DNA of 64,000 bases, from assembly GCF_025465945.1 (NCBI RefSeq), contig NZ_JANLNW010000020.1, forward strand, positions 62,001 to 126,000. Direction: 5' to 3'. Below the pieces are notes generated by a model. It ran no database searches and was not told the DNA's origin. It was given only the letters and a program-made list of their open reading frames with translations. The position numbers and the translations under genes are program-made. Below, piece after piece: positions 27,138-38,307 of this stretch (positions are counted from its first letter, which is position 1; each line of letters starts with the position of its first letter). The stretch comes from Pseudomonas sp. 6D_7.1_Bac1. Lineage in GTDB: Bacteria; Pseudomonadota; Gammaproteobacteria; Pseudomonadales; Pseudomonadaceae.

Positions 27138-28109
27138 ATGCAGACTTTGTACCCGCAGATCAAACCCCACGCCCGGCACGATCTGGCCGTCGATGAAACA
27201 CATACGCTGTACGTCGACGAAAGTGGTTCACCGGAAGGTTTGCCGGTGGTGTTCATTCATGGCGGTCCGGGGGCTGGTTGTGATGCGCAGAGTCGGTGCT
27301 TCTTCGATCCGAACCTGTACCGCATTGTGACCTTCGATCAGCGCGGTTGCGGTCGCTCTACCCCGCACGCCAGCCTGGAAAACAACACCACCTGGGATCT
27401 GGTCGCCGACCTTGAGCGCATTCGCCAGCACTTGGGCATCGATAAATGGGTGCTGTTTGGCGGCTCGTGGGGTTCGACCCTGGCACTGGCCTACGCGCAA
27501 ACCCACCCGGAGCGTGTGCACGGTCTGATCCTGCGCGGGATCTTTCTCTGCCGTGCGCAGGAAATCGAATGGTTCTACCAGGCCGGCGCCAGCCGTCTGT
27601 TCCCGGATTACTGGCAGGACTACATCGCGCCGATCCCGCTGGACGAGCGTGACGATCTGCTCAGTGCGTTCCACAAGCGTCTGACCGGCAACGACCAGAT
27701 TGCCCAGATGCACGCGGCCAAGGCCTGGTCGACCTGGGAAGGTCGCACGGCCACCCTGCGTCCGAACCCGATGGTGGTCGAGCGCTTCTCCGAGCCGCAG
27801 CGCGCGCTGTCGATCGCCCGGATCGAATGCCATTACTTCACCAACAACGCCTTCCTTGAGCCGAACCAGCTGATTCGCGACATGGGCAAGATCGCCCATT
27901 TGCCGGGCGTCATCGTCCACGGCCGTTACGACGTGATCTGCCCGCTGGATAATGCCTGGGAACTGCATCAGGCCTGGCCGAACAGCGAACTGCAGGTGAT
28001 CCGCGACGCCGGACATGCGGCGTCCGAGCCGGGCATTACCGATGCACTGGTGCGTGCGGCCAGCCAGATGGCCCGGCGTTTGCTTGATCTGCCGCCTGAA
28101 GAAGCATGA
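27138..28109 (+). CDS. pip: Proline iminopeptidase
   Basis: A 323-residue alpha/beta-hydrolase-fold prolyl aminopeptidase that removes N-terminal proline from peptides in the cytoplasm. The oxyanion-region motif FIHGGPGAG, the DQRGCGRS block and the nucleophile elbow [10 protein letters not shown] (Ser near residue 115) are conserved. The acid lies in [10 protein letters not shown] and the catalytic His in [11 protein letters not shown] near the end. Length is typical. RBS ACGGAG before ATG 27138. It overlaps dtd by four bases (ATGA), so the two form an operon. Confidence 0.95.
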   Translation: MQTLYPQIKPHARHDLAVDETHTLYVDESGSPEGLPVVFIHGGPGAGCDAQSRCFFDPNLYRIVTFDQRGCGRSTPHASLENNTTWDLVADLERIRQHLGIDKWVLFGGSWGSTLALAYAQTHPERVHGLILRGIFLCRAQEIEWFYQAGASRLFPDYWQDYIAPIPLDERDDLLSAFHKRLTGNDQIAQMHAAKAWSTWEGRTATLRPNPMVVERFSEPQRALSIARIECHYFTNNAFLEPNQLIRDMGKIAHLPGVIVHGRYDVICPLDNAWELHQAWPNSELQVIRDAGHAASEPGITDALVRAASQMARRLLDLPPEEA

Positions 28110-28543
28110 AGGGCCTGTTACAGCGTGTGCGAGGCGCACGCGTCGAAGTGGCGGGGGAAATTGTGGGGGCGGTAGACCAGGGGTTGCTGGTGTTGGTGGC
28201 GGTCGAACCGGAAGACACCCGGGCCAGTGCCGACAAACTTCTGCATAAGCTGCTTAACTATCGGGTATTCAGTGACGCCGAGGGCAAGATGAACCTGTCC
28301 TTGGCCGACGTCGGCGGTGGTTTGCTGCTGGTCTCGCAGTTCACTCTGGCCGCCGATACCAAAAATGGTTTGCGTCCGAGCTTTTCTACCGCTGCCCCAC
28401 CGGCACTGGGAGAAGAGCTTTTTGGCTATTTATTAGCCAAAGCACAACAGTTACATGGCAAAGTGGCATCAGGTAGATTTGGTGCGGACATGCAGGTGCA
28501 TTTGGTCAATGACGGCCCGGTAACCTTCCTGTTACAGACCTGA
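28106..28543 (+). CDS. dtd: D-aminoacyl-tRNA deacylase
   Basis: A 145-residue DTD-fold enzyme that hydrolyses D-aminoacyl-tRNAs (and mischarged glycyl-tRNA-Ala), preserving protein chirality. It shows the N-terminal [15 protein letters not shown], the active-site [17 protein letters not shown] motif near residues 77-93, and the cross-subunit NDGPVTFLL (Gly-Pro motif) at the C-terminus. Length is exactly typical for the bacterial enzyme. The start overlaps the pip stop by four bases, showing translational coupling. Confidence 0.96.
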   Translation: MKGLLQRVRGARVEVAGEIVGAVDQGLLVLVAVEPEDTRASADKLLHKLLNYRVFSDAEGKMNLSLADVGGGLLLVSQFTLAADTKNGLRPSFSTAAPPALGEELFGYLLAKAQQLHGKVASGRFGADMQVHLVNDGPVTFLLQT

Positions 28544-28627
28544 AAGCGCTTGAAACATGTTTTTAGGCGTGTTTCGGTCGAAAACAGGTGTTTTTCGCGA
28601 TAAATACTTTGTTACCCCTGATGCGTT

Positions 28628-28659
28628 GTAACGCGGCCTACTAGATAATCCCGCGTTAC
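28628..28659. other. 8-bp inverted repeat in the dtd-opgG intergenic region
   Basis: GTAACGCG (28628-28635) and CGCGTTAC (28652-28659) are perfect inverted arms with a 16-base spacer. The region 28544-28820 (277 bp) holds no gene I can support; it must carry the opgG promoter and leader. The repeat may be the dtd 3' hairpin or an operator. Confidence 0.4.
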
Positions 28660-28820
28660 GGGGATCAGCGTTCGTTGGCCCATTTTTGACTTAGGTAGAG
28701 ACTTGTCCGCAACCGTTTGGGGAATCATTTAGCCCCATCGGAGTCGGAACAATGCTCGCCAACCTGGCACATAGTTAGCTAGCCGTTGGTTTTTTGATCT
28801 GTTTTCGGCGAGGGTTGCTC

Positions 28821-30581
28821 GTGATTGTTAGTCCCTGTAATGCACCAAAATTGTCTGCCAAACGGTTACGAAACGCACTGGTGACGGGCTCTGCTCTGCT
28901 TTGCCTGCTCAGCGCCGGCCAGCTTTGGGCATTCAATCTGGATGATGTGTCGGCCAAGGCAAAAGAGCTGGCCGGACAGAAATACGAAGCCCCGCGCAGC
29001 AATCTGCCGAACGAATTCCGCGACATGAAATTCGCGGACTATCAGAAAATTCGTTTCCTGACCGAAAAAGCCGAATGGGCCGATCAGAAAACCCCGTTCA
29101 AGCTGTCGTTCTATCACCAGGGCATGCACTTCGACACGCCGGTGAAGATCAACGAAATCACTGCCGACAGCGTTCAAGAGATCAAGTACGACCCGAGTCG
29201 TTTCGATTTCGGCGACGTGAAGTTCGATCCTAAAGCCACTGAACAGCTGGGCTATGCAGGCTTTCGTGTGCTGTACCCGATCAACAAGGCCGACAAGCAA
29301 GACGAAATCATGACCATGCTCGGCGCGAGCTACTTCCGCGTCGTCGGCAAAGGCCACACCTATGGCCTGTCCGCGCGTGGCCTGGCGATCGACACTGCGC
29401 TGCCGTCCGGTGAAGAGTTCCCGCGTTTCACCGAGTTCTGGATTGCGCAGCCGAAGCCGACCGACAAGCATTTGGTGATCTACGCCTTGCTGGACTCGCC
29501 GCGTGCCACCGGTGCCTATCGCCTGACCCTGCGTCCAGGCAGCGACACCATTGTCGACGTCAAGGCGCAGATGTTCCTGCGCGACAAGGTCAGCAAGCTG
29601 GGCATCGCTCCACTGACCAGCATGTTCCTGTTCGGCGCCAACCAGCCGTCGAAAGTCCTGAACTACCGTCGCGAATTGCACGACTCCAGCGGCCTGTCGA
29701 TCCATGCCGGCAACGGCGAGTGGATCTGGCGCCCGTTGAACAACCCGAAACACCTGGCCGTGAGCAACTTCTCGGTCGAGAACCCGCGTGGTTTCGGTTT
29801 GCTGCAACGCGGTCGTGACTTCAGTCACTACGAAGACCTCGATGACCGCTACGACAAGCGCCCAAGCGCCTGGATCGAGCCAACAGGCGACTGGGGCAAA
29901 GGCACCGTCGACCTCGTAGAGATTCCGACCGCCGACGAAACCAACGACAACATCGTGGCATTCTGGAGCCCGGAAAAACTGCCTGAGCCAGGTCAGCCGC
30001 TGGACTTCGCCTATCGTCTGCACTGGACCATCGACGAAGCGGCCCTGCATTCGCCGGACAGCGCCTGGGTTCAACAGACCCTGCGCTCCACCGGTGACGT
30101 GAAACAGTCCAACCTGATTCGTCAGCCGGACGGCAGCGTTGCCTACCTGGTGGATTTCACAGGCCCGTCCCTCAAGGCGTTGCCGGAAGACGCGAAAGTT
30201 CGCAGCCAGGTCAGTGTTGGCGACAACGCCGAAGTGGTTGAGAACAGCGTGCGCTACAACCCTGAAACCCAGGGCTGGCGCCTGACCCTGCGCATGAAGA
30301 TCAAGGACCCGAGCAAGTCCACCGAGATGCGTGCCGCGCTGGTCAAGGACATCGTAGTCCCTGAGCCGGCCAAGGCCTTGGTGGTAAACGCCAACTCTTC
30401 CGTTGCCAAGGCCGACAAAATCGCCGCCAGGCAACAAGAGAAGCTCGACAAGAAAGACAAAGACGCCAAGCAGCCTGTCGCTGTCGAAGCCGCCCCTGCC
30501 ACACCTCCTGCCCCGGATGCAGCCACGACTGAACAAGTGCTGACCGAGACCTGGAGCTACCAGTTGCCAGCCGATGAGTAA
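28821..30581 (+). CDS. opgG: Periplasmic glucan biosynthesis protein OpgG
   Basis: A 586-residue periplasmic protein required for making osmoregulated periplasmic glucans (beta-1,2 backbone). It has a signal peptide (about residues 14-37, ending QLWA), then the MdoG beta-sandwich domain ([19 protein letters not shown] ... [13 protein letters not shown] ... [12 protein letters not shown]) and a smaller Ig-like domain. A low-complexity Lys/Ala/Pro tail (about 535-575) follows. GTG 28821 is chosen because the protein then begins [10 protein letters not shown] as in other Pseudomonas; TTG 28794 is also in frame. It overlaps opgH by eight bases, the usual operon. Confidence 0.94.
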   Translation: MIVSPCNAPKLSAKRLRNALVTGSALLCLLSAGQLWAFNLDDVSAKAKELAGQKYEAPRSNLPNEFRDMKFADYQKIRFLTEKAEWADQKTPFKLSFYHQGMHFDTPVKINEITADSVQEIKYDPSRFDFGDVKFDPKATEQLGYAGFRVLYPINKADKQDEIMTMLGASYFRVVGKGHTYGLSARGLAIDTALPSGEEFPRFTEFWIAQPKPTDKHLVIYALLDSPRATGAYRLTLRPGSDTIVDVKAQMFLRDKVSKLGIAPLTSMFLFGANQPSKVLNYRRELHDSSGLSIHAGNGEWIWRPLNNPKHLAVSNFSVENPRGFGLLQRGRDFSHYEDLDDRYDKRPSAWIEPTGDWGKGTVDLVEIPTADETNDNIVAFWSPEKLPEPGQPLDFAYRLHWTIDEAALHSPDSAWVQQTLRSTGDVKQSNLIRQPDGSVAYLVDFTGPSLKALPEDAKVRSQVSVGDNAEVVENSVRYNPETQGWRLTLRMKIKDPSKSTEMRAALVKDIVVPEPAKALVVNANSSVAKADKIAARQQEKLDKKDKDAKQPVAVEAAPATPPAPDAATTEQVLTETWSYQLPADE

Positions 30582-33144
30582 TTCCCAAGTACAGCCAGAA
30601 ACTCTCGGCGAGTATCTGGCGCACCTGCCGATGACCGATGAGCAGCGCGCCGAGTTGGCGGGCTGCAAGTCTTTCAGCGAACTGCATGAACGCCTGTCGT
30701 CATCGACGTTTGACGCACCGGGCGAGGCTGCCCAAGCCTCGGTCGGCCGTCGGCTGACCCTCAACTCCGCCGAGGAGCTGGAGGAGACCGAGATGTTGGC
30801 GCTCGACGCCAGTGGCCGGGTGTGCCTCAAGGCAACCCCACCGATTCGTCGGACCAAGGTCGTTCCCGAGCCGTGGCGCACCAATATTCTGGTGCGTGGC
30901 TGGCGTCGGCTGACCGGTCGCACCAATCCTCCGGCTCCGCCCAAGGATGATCGCGTGTTGCCGGCGGCTCGCTGGCGCACCGTCGGTTCGATCCGTCGTT
31001 ACATTCTGCTGGTGTTGATGCTGGGCCAGACCATTGTTGCGGGCTGGTACATGAAAGGCATCATGCCGTACCAGGGCTGGTCATTCGTCGATCTCAACGA
31101 AGTCCTGCACCAACCGCTGCTCCAGACCGCCACGCAAGTGCTGCCATATGCCTTGCAAACCAGCATTCTGATTCTGTTCGGGATTCTGTTCTGCTGGGTG
31201 TCGGCCGGTTTCTGGACCGCGCTGATGGGCTTCCTCGAGTTGCTCACCGGGCATGACAAATACCGTATTTCCGGCGCCAGCGCCGGTAACGAGCCGATCC
31301 CCAAGGATGCTCGCACTGCGTTGGTGATGCCGATCTGCAACGAAGACGTACCGCGAGTGTTCGCCGGTTTGCGCGCGACCTTCGAGTCGGTCGCCGCCAC
31401 CGGTGACCTGGACCGTTTCGATTTCTTCGTTCTCAGTGACAGTAACGACACCGACATCTGCGTTGCCGAGCAGCAAGCCTGGCTGGACGTCTGTCGCGAA
31501 GCCAAGGGTTTCGGCAAGATCTTCTATCGCCGTCGTCGTCGTCGCGTAAAACGCAAAAGCGGCAACCTCGACGACTTCTGCCGTCGTTGGGGCGGTGACT
31601 ACAAGTACATGGTCGTACTCGACGCCGACAGTGTGATGAGTGGCGAATGCCTGACCAGTCTGGTGCGCTTGATGGAAGCCACGCCGGACGCCGGGATCAT
31701 TCAGACCGCGCCACGTGCCTCGGGCATGGACACGCTGTATGCACGCATGCAGCAGTTCGCCACCCGGGTATACGGTCCGCTGTTCACCGCCGGTCTGCAC
31801 TTCTGGCAGTTGGGCGAATCCCACTACTGGGGCCACAACGCGATCATCCGCATGAAGCCGTTCATCGAGCACTGCGCCCTGGCGCCGTTGCCCGGTAAAG
31901 GCGCTTTTGCCGGTGCGATCCTTTCCCATGACTTCGTTGAAGCGGCGCTGATGCGCCGTGCCGGCTGGGGCGTGTGGATTGCTTACGATCTGCCGGGCAG
32001 CTACGAAGAATTGCCGCCGAACCTGCTCGACGAACTCAAGCGTGACCGTCGTTGGTGCCACGGCAACCTGATGAACTTCAGGCTGTTCCTGGTCAAGGGC
32101 ATGCACCCGGTGCACCGTGCGGTGTTCCTTACCGGCGTGATGTCCTACCTGTCGGCACCGCTGTGGTTCTTCTTCCTGGTGCTGTCGACGGCGCTGCTGG
32201 CGGTCAACACGCTGATGGAACCGCAGTACTTCATGGAGCCACGACAGTTGTATCCGCTGTGGCCACAATGGCACCCGGACAAGGCCGTTGCGTTGTTCTC
32301 GACGACTATCGTGCTGCTGTTCCTGCCGAAGTTGCTGAGCATCATCCTGATCTGGGCCAAGGGCGCGAAAGAGTTCGGCGGCAAGTTCAAGGTGACCTTG
32401 TCGATGCTGCTGGAGATGCTGTTCTCCATGCTGCTGGCGCCGGTGCGGATGATCTTCCACACCCGTTTCGTACTCGCCGCGTTCCTCGGCTGGGCTGCGA
32501 CCTGGAACTCGCCACAACGTGACGACGACTCCACGCCGTGGAGCGAAGCGGTGCGCCGCCATGGTCCGCAAACCCTGCTGGGCTTCTTCTGGGCCTTGCT
32601 GGTGATCTGGCTCAACCCGAGCTTCCTCTGGTGGCTGGTGCCGATCGTCGGTTCGTTGATGCTGTCGATCCCGGTGTCGGTGATCTCCAGCCGGGTGAAG
32701 CTGGGCCTGAAGTCCCGTGACGAGAGCCTGTTCCTGATCCCTGAGGAATACAATCCGCCTCAGGCCTTGCTGGCAACCGATCAGTACACCCACGAAAACC
32801 GTTGGCACGCGCTGAACGACGGTTTCATTCGTGCGGTGGTCGATCCGCAGCAGAATGCCCTGGCGTGCGCGCTGGCGACGTCGCGTCACGGTCACGCGGA
32901 ACCGATCGAGTGGCTGCGTGTCGAGCGGGTTCGTCATGCGCTGAAAGCCGGCCCGGCGGCACTCAACAACAGCGAGCGTCTGGTGCTGTTAAGTGACCCG
33001 GTGGCGTTGGCTCGCTTGCATGAGCAGGTGTGGGGCGAGGGCCACGCACAGTGGCTGGACGCCTGGCGAGCGTCGGTGAAAGCCGATCCGCATGCGCCGC
33101 TGTTGCCGCTCAAGCCGGCAATGCCCCAGGCGCTACCGGCCTGA
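30574..33144 (+). CDS. opgH: Glucans biosynthesis glucosyltransferase OpgH
   Basis: An 856-residue inner-membrane family 2 glycosyltransferase that polymerises and exports beta-glucan from UDP-glucose. It has two helices near residues 142-215, then the cytoplasmic catalytic domain with [17 protein letters not shown] (D-x-D), ED-type acceptor residues in the [12 protein letters not shown] region, and [10 protein letters not shown] (the QRW-like motif). Six further helices follow from about 515 to 715. A cytoplasmic C-terminal domain is present. It follows opgG with an eight-base overlap and ends at a strong terminator. Confidence 0.96.
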   Translation: MSNSQVQPETLGEYLAHLPMTDEQRAELAGCKSFSELHERLSSSTFDAPGEAAQASVGRRLTLNSAEELEETEMLALDASGRVCLKATPPIRRTKVVPEPWRTNILVRGWRRLTGRTNPPAPPKDDRVLPAARWRTVGSIRRYILLVLMLGQTIVAGWYMKGIMPYQGWSFVDLNEVLHQPLLQTATQVLPYALQTSILILFGILFCWVSAGFWTALMGFLELLTGHDKYRISGASAGNEPIPKDARTALVMPICNEDVPRVFAGLRATFESVAATGDLDRFDFFVLSDSNDTDICVAEQQAWLDVCREAKGFGKIFYRRRRRRVKRKSGNLDDFCRRWGGDYKYMVVLDADSVMSGECLTSLVRLMEATPDAGIIQTAPRASGMDTLYARMQQFATRVYGPLFTAGLHFWQLGESHYWGHNAIIRMKPFIEHCALAPLPGKGAFAGAILSHDFVEAALMRRAGWGVWIAYDLPGSYEELPPNLLDELKRDRRWCHGNLMNFRLFLVKGMHPVHRAVFLTGVMSYLSAPLWFFFLVLSTALLAVNTLMEPQYFMEPRQLYPLWPQWHPDKAVALFSTTIVLLFLPKLLSIILIWAKGAKEFGGKFKVTLSMLLEMLFSMLLAPVRMIFHTRFVLAAFLGWAATWNSPQRDDDSTPWSEAVRRHGPQTLLGFFWALLVIWLNPSFLWWLVPIVGSLMLSIPVSVISSRVKLGLKSRDESLFLIPEEYNPPQALLATDQYTHENRWHALNDGFIRAVVDPQQNALACALATSRHGHAEPIEWLRVERVRHALKAGPAALNNSERLVLLSDPVALARLHEQVWGEGHAQWLDAWRASVKADPHAPLLPLKPAMPQALPA

Positions 33145-33146
33145 TG

Positions 33147-33180
33147 AAAAAGCCCCGCTGACCAGCGGGGCTTTTTTTTT
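33147..33180 (+). terminator. Rho-independent terminator of opgGH
   Basis: GCCCCGCT, loop GACC, AGCGGGGC followed by nine or more T. It begins three bases after the opgH stop codon and is one of the clearest intrinsic terminators in the window. Confidence 0.95.
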
Positions 33181-33357
33181 GATCGCGCTCTCCCGAAACA
33201 ACAAATCCCCACCCACCCCCTTGTGCAAACGGATGAGTGCGTTAGCATCGCCACCCTCTTTGGTGTGTCGGACAACTTTTTGTTCGTATCTGTCGGTTTT
33301 CTAACGGAAATCTGCTTTTTGCACGCCTCACAACACGATGGGTTAGGGGACTTGGTG

Positions 33358-34155
33358 ATGAAGAAGTATCTCTCGATGCTGCTGCTCGGCGTCGCGACAC
33401 TGGTGGCAGTCAACGCGGCACACGCCGGCGCCATCGACGAGGCGGTCAAGCGCGGCACGCTGAAAGTCGGCATGGACCCGACCTACATGCCGTTCGAAAT
33501 GACCAACAAGCGCGGCGAGATCATCGGCTTCGAAGTCGACATCCTCAAAGCCATGGCCAAGGCCATGGGCGTCAAATTGGAAATGGTGTCCACCGGTTAC
33601 GACGGGATCATCCCGGCCCTGCTGACCGACAAGTTCGACATGATCGGCAGCGGCATGACCCTGACCCAGGAACGCAACCTGCGCCTGAACTTCAGTGAAC
33701 CGTTCATCGTAGTTGGCCAGACGCTGCTGATCCGCAAGGACCTGGAAGGCACCATCACCTCCTATAAAGACTTGAACACTGCCGACTACCGCATCACTTC
33801 CAAGTTGGGTACCACCGGCGAAATGGTCGCTAAAAAGCTGATCTCCAAAGCCAAGTACCACGGTTACGACAACGAGCAGGAAGCCGTGCTCGACGTGGTC
33901 AACGGCAAGGCTGATGCCTTTATCTACGACGCGCCTTACAACGTCGTGGCGGTGAACAAGGTCGGCAACGGCAAACTGGTGTTCCTCGACAAGCCGTTCA
34001 CCTACGAGCCGCTGGCCTTCGGTCTGAAGAAGGGTGACTACGACAGCATCAACTTCATCAACAACTTCCTGCACCAGATCCACGAAGACGGCACCTACGA
34101 TCGCATCCATGACAAGTGGTTCAAAGACGCCGCCTGGCTCAAGGATATGGAGTAA
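33358..34155 (+). CDS. Polar amino-acid ABC transporter substrate-binding protein
   Basis: A 265-residue periplasmic binding protein of the SBP_bac_3 family. The signal peptide ends with VNAAHAG (cleavage after HA, about residue 22). LKVGMDPTYMPFEMTNKRGEIIGFEVDI is the family hallmark (parts: GMDPTYMPFE and GFEVDI). The substrate-contact GMTLTQER and the second-lobe KLGTTGE motif follow. ATG 33358 is chosen for its GGGGA ribosome-binding site and because a signal peptide begins there; the open frame upstream is not coding-like. With the following permease and ATPase it forms an operon next to opgGH, as in PAO1. Substrate unknown, an amino acid by family. Confidence 0.93.
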   Translation: MKKYLSMLLLGVATLVAVNAAHAGAIDEAVKRGTLKVGMDPTYMPFEMTNKRGEIIGFEVDILKAMAKAMGVKLEMVSTGYDGIIPALLTDKFDMIGSGMTLTQERNLRLNFSEPFIVVGQTLLIRKDLEGTITSYKDLNTADYRITSKLGTTGEMVAKKLISKAKYHGYDNEQEAVLDVVNGKADAFIYDAPYNVVAVNKVGNGKLVFLDKPFTYEPLAFGLKKGDYDSINFINNFLHQIHEDGTYDRIHDKWFKDAAWLKDME

Positions 34156-34194
34156 GGCTGACAGGCGGCCGGTCGGATAGACCGAGTCGCCTCT

Positions 34195-34275
34195 ATCGCG
34201 AGCAGGCTCGCTCCCACATAGACCGAGTCACTGACTAAGTACACGGTCAACTGTGGGAGCGAGCCTGCTCGCGAT
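34195..34275. repeat. REP doublet within the amino-acid ABC operon
   Basis: Inverted standard units at 34195-34218 and 34252-34275, CCCACA ends facing, between binding-protein and permease genes. The right unit creates a false in-frame extension (MGASLLAMA...) of the permease gene. A hairpin here would favour excess binding-protein mRNA. Confidence 0.9.
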
Positions 34276-34318
34276 GGCGGCCTCCCCAGTGGCAAAAATT
34301 TCGGAATCTTCAGAGCAA

Positions 34319-35278
34319 ATGAAACAGAAAAAAGCCCAATGGCCCTGGCACGTGTTGACCGTGCTGGTGTTGATCGGCATGGCGGGCGCCTTGTATTACG
34401 CCACCTCGCTGATGTCCTACGAATGGCGCTGGAACCGCGTACCGCAGTACTTCGCCTATCACGCCGAAGAGACTCAGCGTGCCGCAGACATTTCCATCGT
34501 CAGCGAACTGGTGCGCAAAGGCGATAAGGCCGAAGTGACCCTGCGCAACGATGCCGGGGTCGAACAGCACCTGAGTGTCGATGACAACAGCCTGCAAGTC
34601 GCCCGTGGCGACGATGTGGCGGAAGGCGACGTGGTTGGCGTGACCCGGCATTGGGCGGCAGGACCGCTGATGTGGGGCCTGTGGACAACGTTGTGGCTGT
34701 CGCTGGTGTCGGGCGTGCTCGGGCTGCTGATCGGTCTGGCAACCGGCCTGTGCCGACTGTCGAACAACCCGACCCTGCGCGACCTGTCGACGGTCTACGT
34801 CGAGTTGGTGCGCGGAACACCGCTGTTGGTGCAGATCTTCATCTTCTATTTCTTCATCGGCACGGTGCTCAACCTGTCCCGCGAGTTCGCCGGGATCGCT
34901 GCGCTGTCGCTGTTCACCGGTGCCTATGTAGCGGAAATCATTCGTTCTGGCGTGCAGTCGATTGCCCGTGGGCAGAACGAAGCCGCCCGCTCGCTGGGTT
35001 TGAGCGCAGGCCAGTCGATGCGCCACGTGGTGTTGCCGCAAGCGTTCAAACGCGTGCTGCCACCGTTGGCCGGGCAGTTCATCAGTCTGGTCAAGGACAC
35101 CTCGCTGGTGTCAGTCATCGCCATCACCGAGCTGCTCAAAAGCGGCCGTGAAGTCATCACCACCTCGTTCTCGCCGTTCGAAATCCTGTTTTGCGTGGCG
35201 GGCCTGTACCTGTTGATCAACCTGCCGCTGTCGAAAATCGCCAGCCGGCTTGAGCGGAGGCTCGCGCAAAGTGATTGA
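34319..35278 (+). CDS. Amino-acid ABC transporter permease with periplasmic insertion
   Basis: A 319-residue inner-membrane permease of the HisMQ/GltJK type. Helix 1 (residues about 10-28) is followed by a roughly 85-residue soluble periplasmic stretch ([12 protein letters not shown] ... [15 protein letters not shown]) before the transport domain starts near residue 112. Typical polar amino-acid permeases lack this insertion. The coupling EAA motif is visible as [27 protein letters not shown] 34319 is preferred, since the frame upstream is only a translated REP. The stop overlaps the ATPase start by eight bases. Confidence 0.9.
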   Translation: MKQKKAQWPWHVLTVLVLIGMAGALYYATSLMSYEWRWNRVPQYFAYHAEETQRAADISIVSELVRKGDKAEVTLRNDAGVEQHLSVDDNSLQVARGDDVAEGDVVGVTRHWAAGPLMWGLWTTLWLSLVSGVLGLLIGLATGLCRLSNNPTLRDLSTVYVELVRGTPLLVQIFIFYFFIGTVLNLSREFAGIAALSLFTGAYVAEIIRSGVQSIARGQNEAARSLGLSAGQSMRHVVLPQAFKRVLPPLAGQFISLVKDTSLVSVIAITELLKSGREVITTSFSPFEILFCVAGLYLLINLPLSKIASRLERRLAQSD

Positions 35279-36005
35279 AGTCCGCGATCTGGTAAAAGTC
35301 TTCGACACCCGCGGCCACGTGGTCCGCGCGGTGGACAACGTCACCACGCAAGTGGCCAAGGGTGAAGTGCTGGTGGTGATCGGCCCGTCGGGGTCAGGCA
35401 AGTCGACCTTTCTGCGCTGCCTGAATGGGCTGGAAGAATTCGACTCGGGCTCGGTGAGCATCGACGGTCTGCAACTGGCTGACCCGAAAACTGACGTGAA
35501 TGCCTATCGCCGAGAAGTCGGCATGGTGTTCCAGCACTTCAACCTGTTCCCGCACATGACGGTGCTGGAGAACCTCTGCCTGGCGCAGAAAGTCGTGCGC
35601 AAGCGCGGCAAGCGGGAGCGTGAGGTCAAGGCCCTGGCGCTGCTGGAAAAGGTTGGCATTGCGCAGAAGGCCAACGAATTCCCGTCGCGGCTCTCGGGCG
35701 GTCAGCAACAGCGCGTAGCGATTGCCCGGGCGCTGGCGATGGAGCCGAAGGTCATGTTATTCGATGAGCCGACCTCGGCGCTTGACCCGGAAATGGTCGG
35801 CGAAGTGCTGGATGTGATGAAAGCCCTGGCCGTGGAAGGCATGACCATGGTCTGCGTGACGCACGAAATGGGCTTTGCGCGGGAAGTGGCGGATCGGGTG
35901 CTGTTCTTCGATCACGGCAAACTGCTGGAAGACGCCTCGCCGGCCGAGTTCTTCGATGCCCCGAAAGACCCGCGGGCGCAGGCGTTTTTACGCCAGGTTT
36001 TGTAA
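35271..36005 (+). CDS. Amino-acid ABC transporter ATP-binding protein
   Basis: A 244-residue ATPase of the polar amino-acid uptake (GlnQ/HisP) group. Walker [19 protein letters not shown] is near residues 37-54, the Q-loop is in [17 protein letters not shown], the signature [17 protein letters not shown] near 139, Walker [14 protein letters not shown] near 160, and the switch His in [17 protein letters not shown] 35271 is taken as start because GGAGG lies about ten bases before it and it overlaps the permease stop; an upstream alternative would add seven residues. Last gene of the operon. Confidence 0.94.
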   Translation: MIEVRDLVKVFDTRGHVVRAVDNVTTQVAKGEVLVVIGPSGSGKSTFLRCLNGLEEFDSGSVSIDGLQLADPKTDVNAYRREVGMVFQHFNLFPHMTVLENLCLAQKVVRKRGKREREVKALALLEKVGIAQKANEFPSRLSGGQQQRVAIARALAMEPKVMLFDEPTSALDPEMVGEVLDVMKALAVEGMTMVCVTHEMGFAREVADRVLFFDHGKLLEDASPAEFFDAPKDPRAQAFLRQVL

Positions 36006-36027
36006 TTCGAGCGCCTGTTAGACCGCT

Positions 36028-36108
36028 ATCGCGAGCAGGCTCGCTCCCACATTGGACCGAGTCGTCAGTAAATACGCGGTCAATTGTGGGAGCGAGCCTG
36101 CTCGCGAT
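36028..36108. repeat. REP doublet between the ABC operon and the convergent chemoreceptor gene
   Basis: Inverted standard units at 36028-36051 and 36085-36108, CCCACA ends facing. It fills the space between two convergent genes. Confidence 0.9.
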
Positions 36109-36152
36109 TGGCATCACCTCGGTCGCAAGCTGACCGAGGCGGTTGAATCGCC

Positions 36153-38069
36153 TTAAACCCTGAACTTGCCCACCAGCATCTGCAAATGGGTGCCCAACCG
36201 TGCCAGCTCGACGCTGGAGGCGGCGGTCTCTTCGCTGGCGGCCGAGGTCTGGTCGGAGACGTCGCGCACGTTCAGCACGCTGCGGTTGATTTCTTCGGCC
36301 ACGGCGCTTTGCTGCTCGGCGGCTGCGGCAATCTGCTGGTTCATCGCCTGAATCGCTGAGACAGTGCGGGTGATGTTTGACAGCGAGCCGCCAGCGCGAC
36401 GGGTCAGTTCGACGCTGCTTTCGCTCAGGTTGCGGCTGTTGTCCAGGGTGGTGGCGACCTGCTGAGTGCCGCTTTGCAGACCGACAATCAGCTCTTCGAT
36501 CTCTTCGGTGGACTTCTGGGTGCGTTGCGCCAGGCTGCGCACTTCGTCGGCAACCACGGCAAAACCGCGTCCGGCTTCACCGGCCCGCGCAGCCTCGATG
36601 GCGGCGTTGAGGGCCAGCAGGTTGGTTTGCTGTGCCACGGACTTGATCACATCGAGCACGCTGCCGATCTTGTCACTCTCGCGCTTGAGATGGCCCATGG
36701 CTTCAGTGGAATTGCCAACTTCGGTGGCCAGACGTTCGATTTGAGCGATGGCTTCGCCGACCACTTTGTCGCCTTCGCGGGCCTGTTGGTCGGCGGCGAC
36801 GGCAGCTTCCGATGCTTCTTCGGCGTTGCGTGCGACTTCCTGCACGGTGGCCGCCATTTCGTTCATGGCCGTGGCCACCTGATCGGTTTCAACCTTCTGG
36901 TTGTTGACCCCGGCACTGGTCTGCTCGGTCACGGCGGAGAGCTCTTCGGCGGCACTGGCGATTTGTGTCACGCCTTCGCTGATGCCGCCGATCAGTTCGC
37001 GCAGGCCGACGGTCATGCTCTGCATGGCGCGTTGCAGCTGGCCGAGTTCATCGCGACGCTGGGAAGTGAGGTTGTGAGTCAGGTCCCCGGCAGCCACCCG
37101 TTCAGCGACTTTCAGGGTCTGGCTCAGCGGGATGACGATCTGTCGGGTGATGGCCCAGGCAGCGAGCAGACCGAACGCCAGCGCCAGCACGGTCGCCAGG
37201 AGCAGGGTGTTTTTGGCATCGGCGGCTTCGCTGTCACGCGTGGCCGTTTGCGAGGCGGTGAGTTTTTTGCTCAGGTCGAACAGCAGGTCACCTTGCTGGG
37301 CCATGCCTTTGAGGGCGGTGGCGCTGGCCACTTGGGCATCGCGGTATTGGCTGACGGCGGCGCGGTAACCGGTCAGTGAGTCGGTGGCTTGTTGCAGGTT
37401 GGCGAGGTGCTGTTCCGGTAGTTTTTCCGGCAGGGTCTTGAGGTACTTCAGGGCGTTGTCGATGGCGTCCAGCGCCGGTTGTTCGGCATCGGCTTTGCCG
37501 CTGTAGGTGTAACCTCGAACCTGAAAGCGCGCTTGCTGGATCAATTTGCTCAACTCGATGACGCTGTTGAACTGGGTGACGCTGTCACCTTGCAGCAGGG
37601 CTTTTTCGACTTCGGCCACGCGGGCCACGGCGTTGTCGGCGGTGGTGCCGAGCCGGGAGCGGGCCGCTTCGCGGTTGGCGGTGGCCTGGGTCATGTCGGC
37701 GAAGGCGTGCTTGTACTCGCTGACGGCTTCCAGTTGCTGGTTGAGCATCGCCACATTGGCAGGCTGTTCGATCATCTTGAGGGCGCTTTGCAGGCCGGTG
37801 TCGAGCTTGCCCAACAGGTCGCTGACCGCTGCGGGGCCTTGTTCGCCGCGGCGCATTTCGTAGTCCAGACGCGCAATGCGCAGGTCTTTGGTCAACTCAT
37901 TGAGGCTGGAAATATAACCGAGCTTGTCACCGCGACTGATGATGCTGCTCATGCCCATCCAACCATTTACAGTGATCAGCAGGGTCAGTAGCAACACCAG
38001 GCCGAAGCCGATACCAAGCTTGCGATTGACGCTCAAATTTCCAAGGTTTTCGGCTAACCATCGGTACAT
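36153..38069 (-). CDS. Methyl-accepting chemotaxis protein with helical bimodular (HBM) sensor
   Basis: A 638-residue chemoreceptor. TM1 ([22 protein letters not shown]) is near residues 17-38. An all-helical periplasmic domain of about 240 residues follows, with no Cache or PAS features, fitting the HBM type. TM2 ([21 protein letters not shown]) is near 285, then HAMP and a long signalling domain with tip [19 protein letters not shown]. Its place next to the ABC operon and rsmE matches PA5072 (McpK, an alpha-ketoglutarate sensor) of PAO1 as I recall it, so a carboxylic-acid ligand is plausible but unproved. Length is normal. Confidence 0.92.
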   Translation of the reverse strand: MYRWLAENLGNLSVNRKLGIGFGLVLLLTLLITVNGWMGMSSIISRGDKLGYISSLNELTKDLRIARLDYEMRRGEQGPAAVSDLLGKLDTGLQSALKMIEQPANVAMLNQQLEAVSEYKHAFADMTQATANREAARSRLGTTADNAVARVAEVEKALLQGDSVTQFNSVIELSKLIQQARFQVRGYTYSGKADAEQPALDAIDNALKYLKTLPEKLPEQHLANLQQATDSLTGYRAAVSQYRDAQVASATALKGMAQQGDLLFDLSKKLTASQTATRDSEAADAKNTLLLATVLALAFGLLAAWAITRQIVIPLSQTLKVAERVAAGDLTHNLTSQRRDELGQLQRAMQSMTVGLRELIGGISEGVTQIASAAEELSAVTEQTSAGVNNQKVETDQVATAMNEMAATVQEVARNAEEASEAAVAADQQAREGDKVVGEAIAQIERLATEVGNSTEAMGHLKRESDKIGSVLDVIKSVAQQTNLLALNAAIEAARAGEAGRGFAVVADEVRSLAQRTQKSTEEIEELIVGLQSGTQQVATTLDNSRNLSESSVELTRRAGGSLSNITRTVSAIQAMNQQIAAAAEQQSAVAEEINRSVLNVRDVSDQTSAASEETAASSVELARLGTHLQMLVGKFRV

Positions 38070-38170
38070 TCTGCGGACTCCCTATGACCACTTATTGGAT
38101 TTATAGAGAGAATATCGGCCGGCAACCGAAAATCTGTAGGGTCGCCGCAATGTCTGGGTGGGGAATGACT

Positions 38171-38291
38171 TGTGGCGAGGGAGCTTGCTCCCGCTCGGCT
38201 GCGAAGCAGTCGTAAACCGGTGGATGCGTTCTTTCTCGAAAAAAAGCAATGGCCGCTTCGCGCCCAAGCGGGAGCAAGCTCCCTCGCCACA
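38171..38291. repeat. REP doublet of the second type
   Basis: Units at 38171-38193 and 38269-38291 with core GAGGGAGCTTGCTCCC, inverted. Same family as 13829-13973, including the GCAGTCGTAAA segment next to the left arm. It lies between rsmE and the chemoreceptor gene. Confidence 0.85.
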
Positions 38292-38307
38292 GAAGCGGTG
38301 TTTGACG

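Noticed and set aside
34253..34318. Permease start inside the REP unit (MGASLLAMA...)
   Set aside because: The same peptide appears wherever this REP is translated; the real start is ATG 34319.
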